Source: Methylacidiphilum caldifontis (GTDB lineage Bacteria; Verrucomicrobiota; Verrucomicrobiia; Methylacidiphilales; CAMAQI01). From it: 5,742 nt of DNA. Below the pieces are notes generated by a model. That model was not told the DNA's origin, searched no databases, and saw only the letters and a list, made by a program, of their open reading frames with translations. Both the position numbers and the translations under genes were made by a program. The DNA is taken from NCBI GenBank assembly GCA_945860255.1, contig CAMAQI010000158.1, positions 1 to 5,742 of the forward strand, read 5' to 3'. Every line of letters begins with the position of its first letter. Position 1 is the first letter of the stretch. This document shows, in pieces, positions 5,154-5,742 of this stretch.

Positions 5154-5742
5154 ATGGAATCGATCGACTGGGATAAAAAGTACCAAGAGGGAGAGGCGTT
5201 CTGGGATCGAGGAGAACCGTCACTTCCCCTGAAACAATATCTCGAACGGAATCCGATCCATGGAAAAGCCGTTGTTCCAGGATGCGGACGGGGACATGAG
5301 GTCGCTTTAGCGAGTCAGTATGGATTAGAGGCCATTGGACTGGATATCTCACCAACGGCAATTGCAGAGGCTCAGGCACTTTATCCAGATCTCAAAGAAC
5401 GTTTTCATGTTGGGAACTTGTTTGATCCTCCGCAGGAAATGCATCAGCGTTTTGACTTTGTGATTGAACATACCTGTATGAGCGGACTCCCCCCTCATCT
5501 CCGCAATCCGTATCGCCACGGGATCGATTTCATTTTACGTCCCGGTGGTTTATTGATCGGAGTCTGGTTTATCAATCCTGCACGAGAAATCGGAGATGAA
5601 GGCCCCCCTTATTCTTTTTCTGTTGAATCTCTGACTGAATTGTTTGCAGCGGGCTACGAAATAATTGCGGACTATATCCCCGATGTGGCCTTTGAGGGAA
5701 GAGAAGGTCGGGAACGGATTCGAGTTCTCAAACGGATCAGTC
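5154..5742 (+). CDS. Thiopurine/thiol S-methyltransferase-like SAM-dependent methyltransferase, C-terminal end cut by window edge
   Basis: ATG 5154 opens a frame of 196 complete codons that runs off the right edge. The product is a class I SAM-dependent methyltransferase: AVVPGCGRGHEV (39-50) is the SAM-binding motif I, Asp64 in IGLDIS is the ribose-binding acidic residue, and FDFVIEHTCMSGLPPHLRNPY (split: FDFVIEHTCMS 100-110, GLPPHLRNPY 111-120) is the TPMT-family segment after motif II. LRPGGLLIGVWF (128-139) and GPPYSFS follow. An early WD..Y..G..FWDRGEPS region (6-23) also matches TPMT and plant HOL-type thiol/halide methyltransferases. These enzymes methylate small thiols, thiopurines, halides, selenium or tellurium compounds for detoxification. 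Members have about 195-220 residues, so little is missing. The 9-base gap after the HxlR gene indicates one transcript, and the inducer may be a reactive or thiol-modifying compound. The actual substrate is unknown. Confidence 0.85.
   Translation, partial: MESIDWDKKYQEGEAFWDRGEPSLPLKQYLERNPIHGKAVVPGCGRGHEVALASQYGLEAIGLDISPTAIAEAQALYPDLKERFHVGNLFDPPQEMHQRFDFVIEHTCMSGLPPHLRNPYRHGIDFILRPGGLLIGVWFINPAREIGDEGPPYSFSVESLTELFAAGYEIIADYIPDVAFEGREGRERIRVLKRIS

Overview
The window is bacterial DNA of fairly low GC content with tightly packed genes. Nothing in it fixes the species. Weak or absent Shine-Dalgarno sequences, the low GC and the gene content would fit a Gram-negative lineage such as the PVC group (Chlamydiae and relatives), but this is only a guess.

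Left part (1-3360, all minus strand). This is a compact gene row, transcribed right to left: a glucosamine-6-phosphate deaminase (nagB, 2566-3360), a PIG-L/LmbE-type zinc deacetylase (1680-2531), and two tandem Gfo/Idh/MocA-family dehydrogenases (640-1662, and 1-609, which runs off the left edge). The gaps are 34, 17 and 30 bases, so the row reads as one operon of at least four genes. Together they suggest catabolism or remodelling of an N-acetylated amino sugar: a deacetylase frees an amino group, NagB turns glucosamine-6-phosphate into fructose-6-phosphate, and the two dehydrogenases oxidise or reduce a sugar-type substrate. The true substrate cannot be read from the sequence.

Middle (3361-4048). 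An AT-rich leader upstream of nagB carries two small GTT...AAC dyads. Next comes a wrecked Doc-type (Fic fold) toxin gene. Its N-terminal 42 residues and its C-terminal 28 residues are both recognisable but lie in different frames, and the catalytic HPFxxGNKR core is missing. A 36-codon ORF that overlaps the doc start by ATGA may be what remains of a partner gene. The next ~220 bases hold no convincing gene.

Right part (4049-5742). A DinB-fold protein (minus) is divergent from an HxlR-family regulator (plus). The regulator is followed after 9 bases by a thiopurine/thiol methyltransferase-like gene that runs off the right edge. The intergenic region carries two tandem operators of the form ACTTG-N7-CAAGT whose centres are 22 bp apart; one is a perfect 25-bp dyad. 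A 13-bp tandem duplication lies at the start of the DinB gene and puts its only nearby ATG out of frame. The likely picture is an HxlR-controlled, thiol- or electrophile-related stress module. No RNA genes, CRISPR arrays or intact mobile elements were seen.
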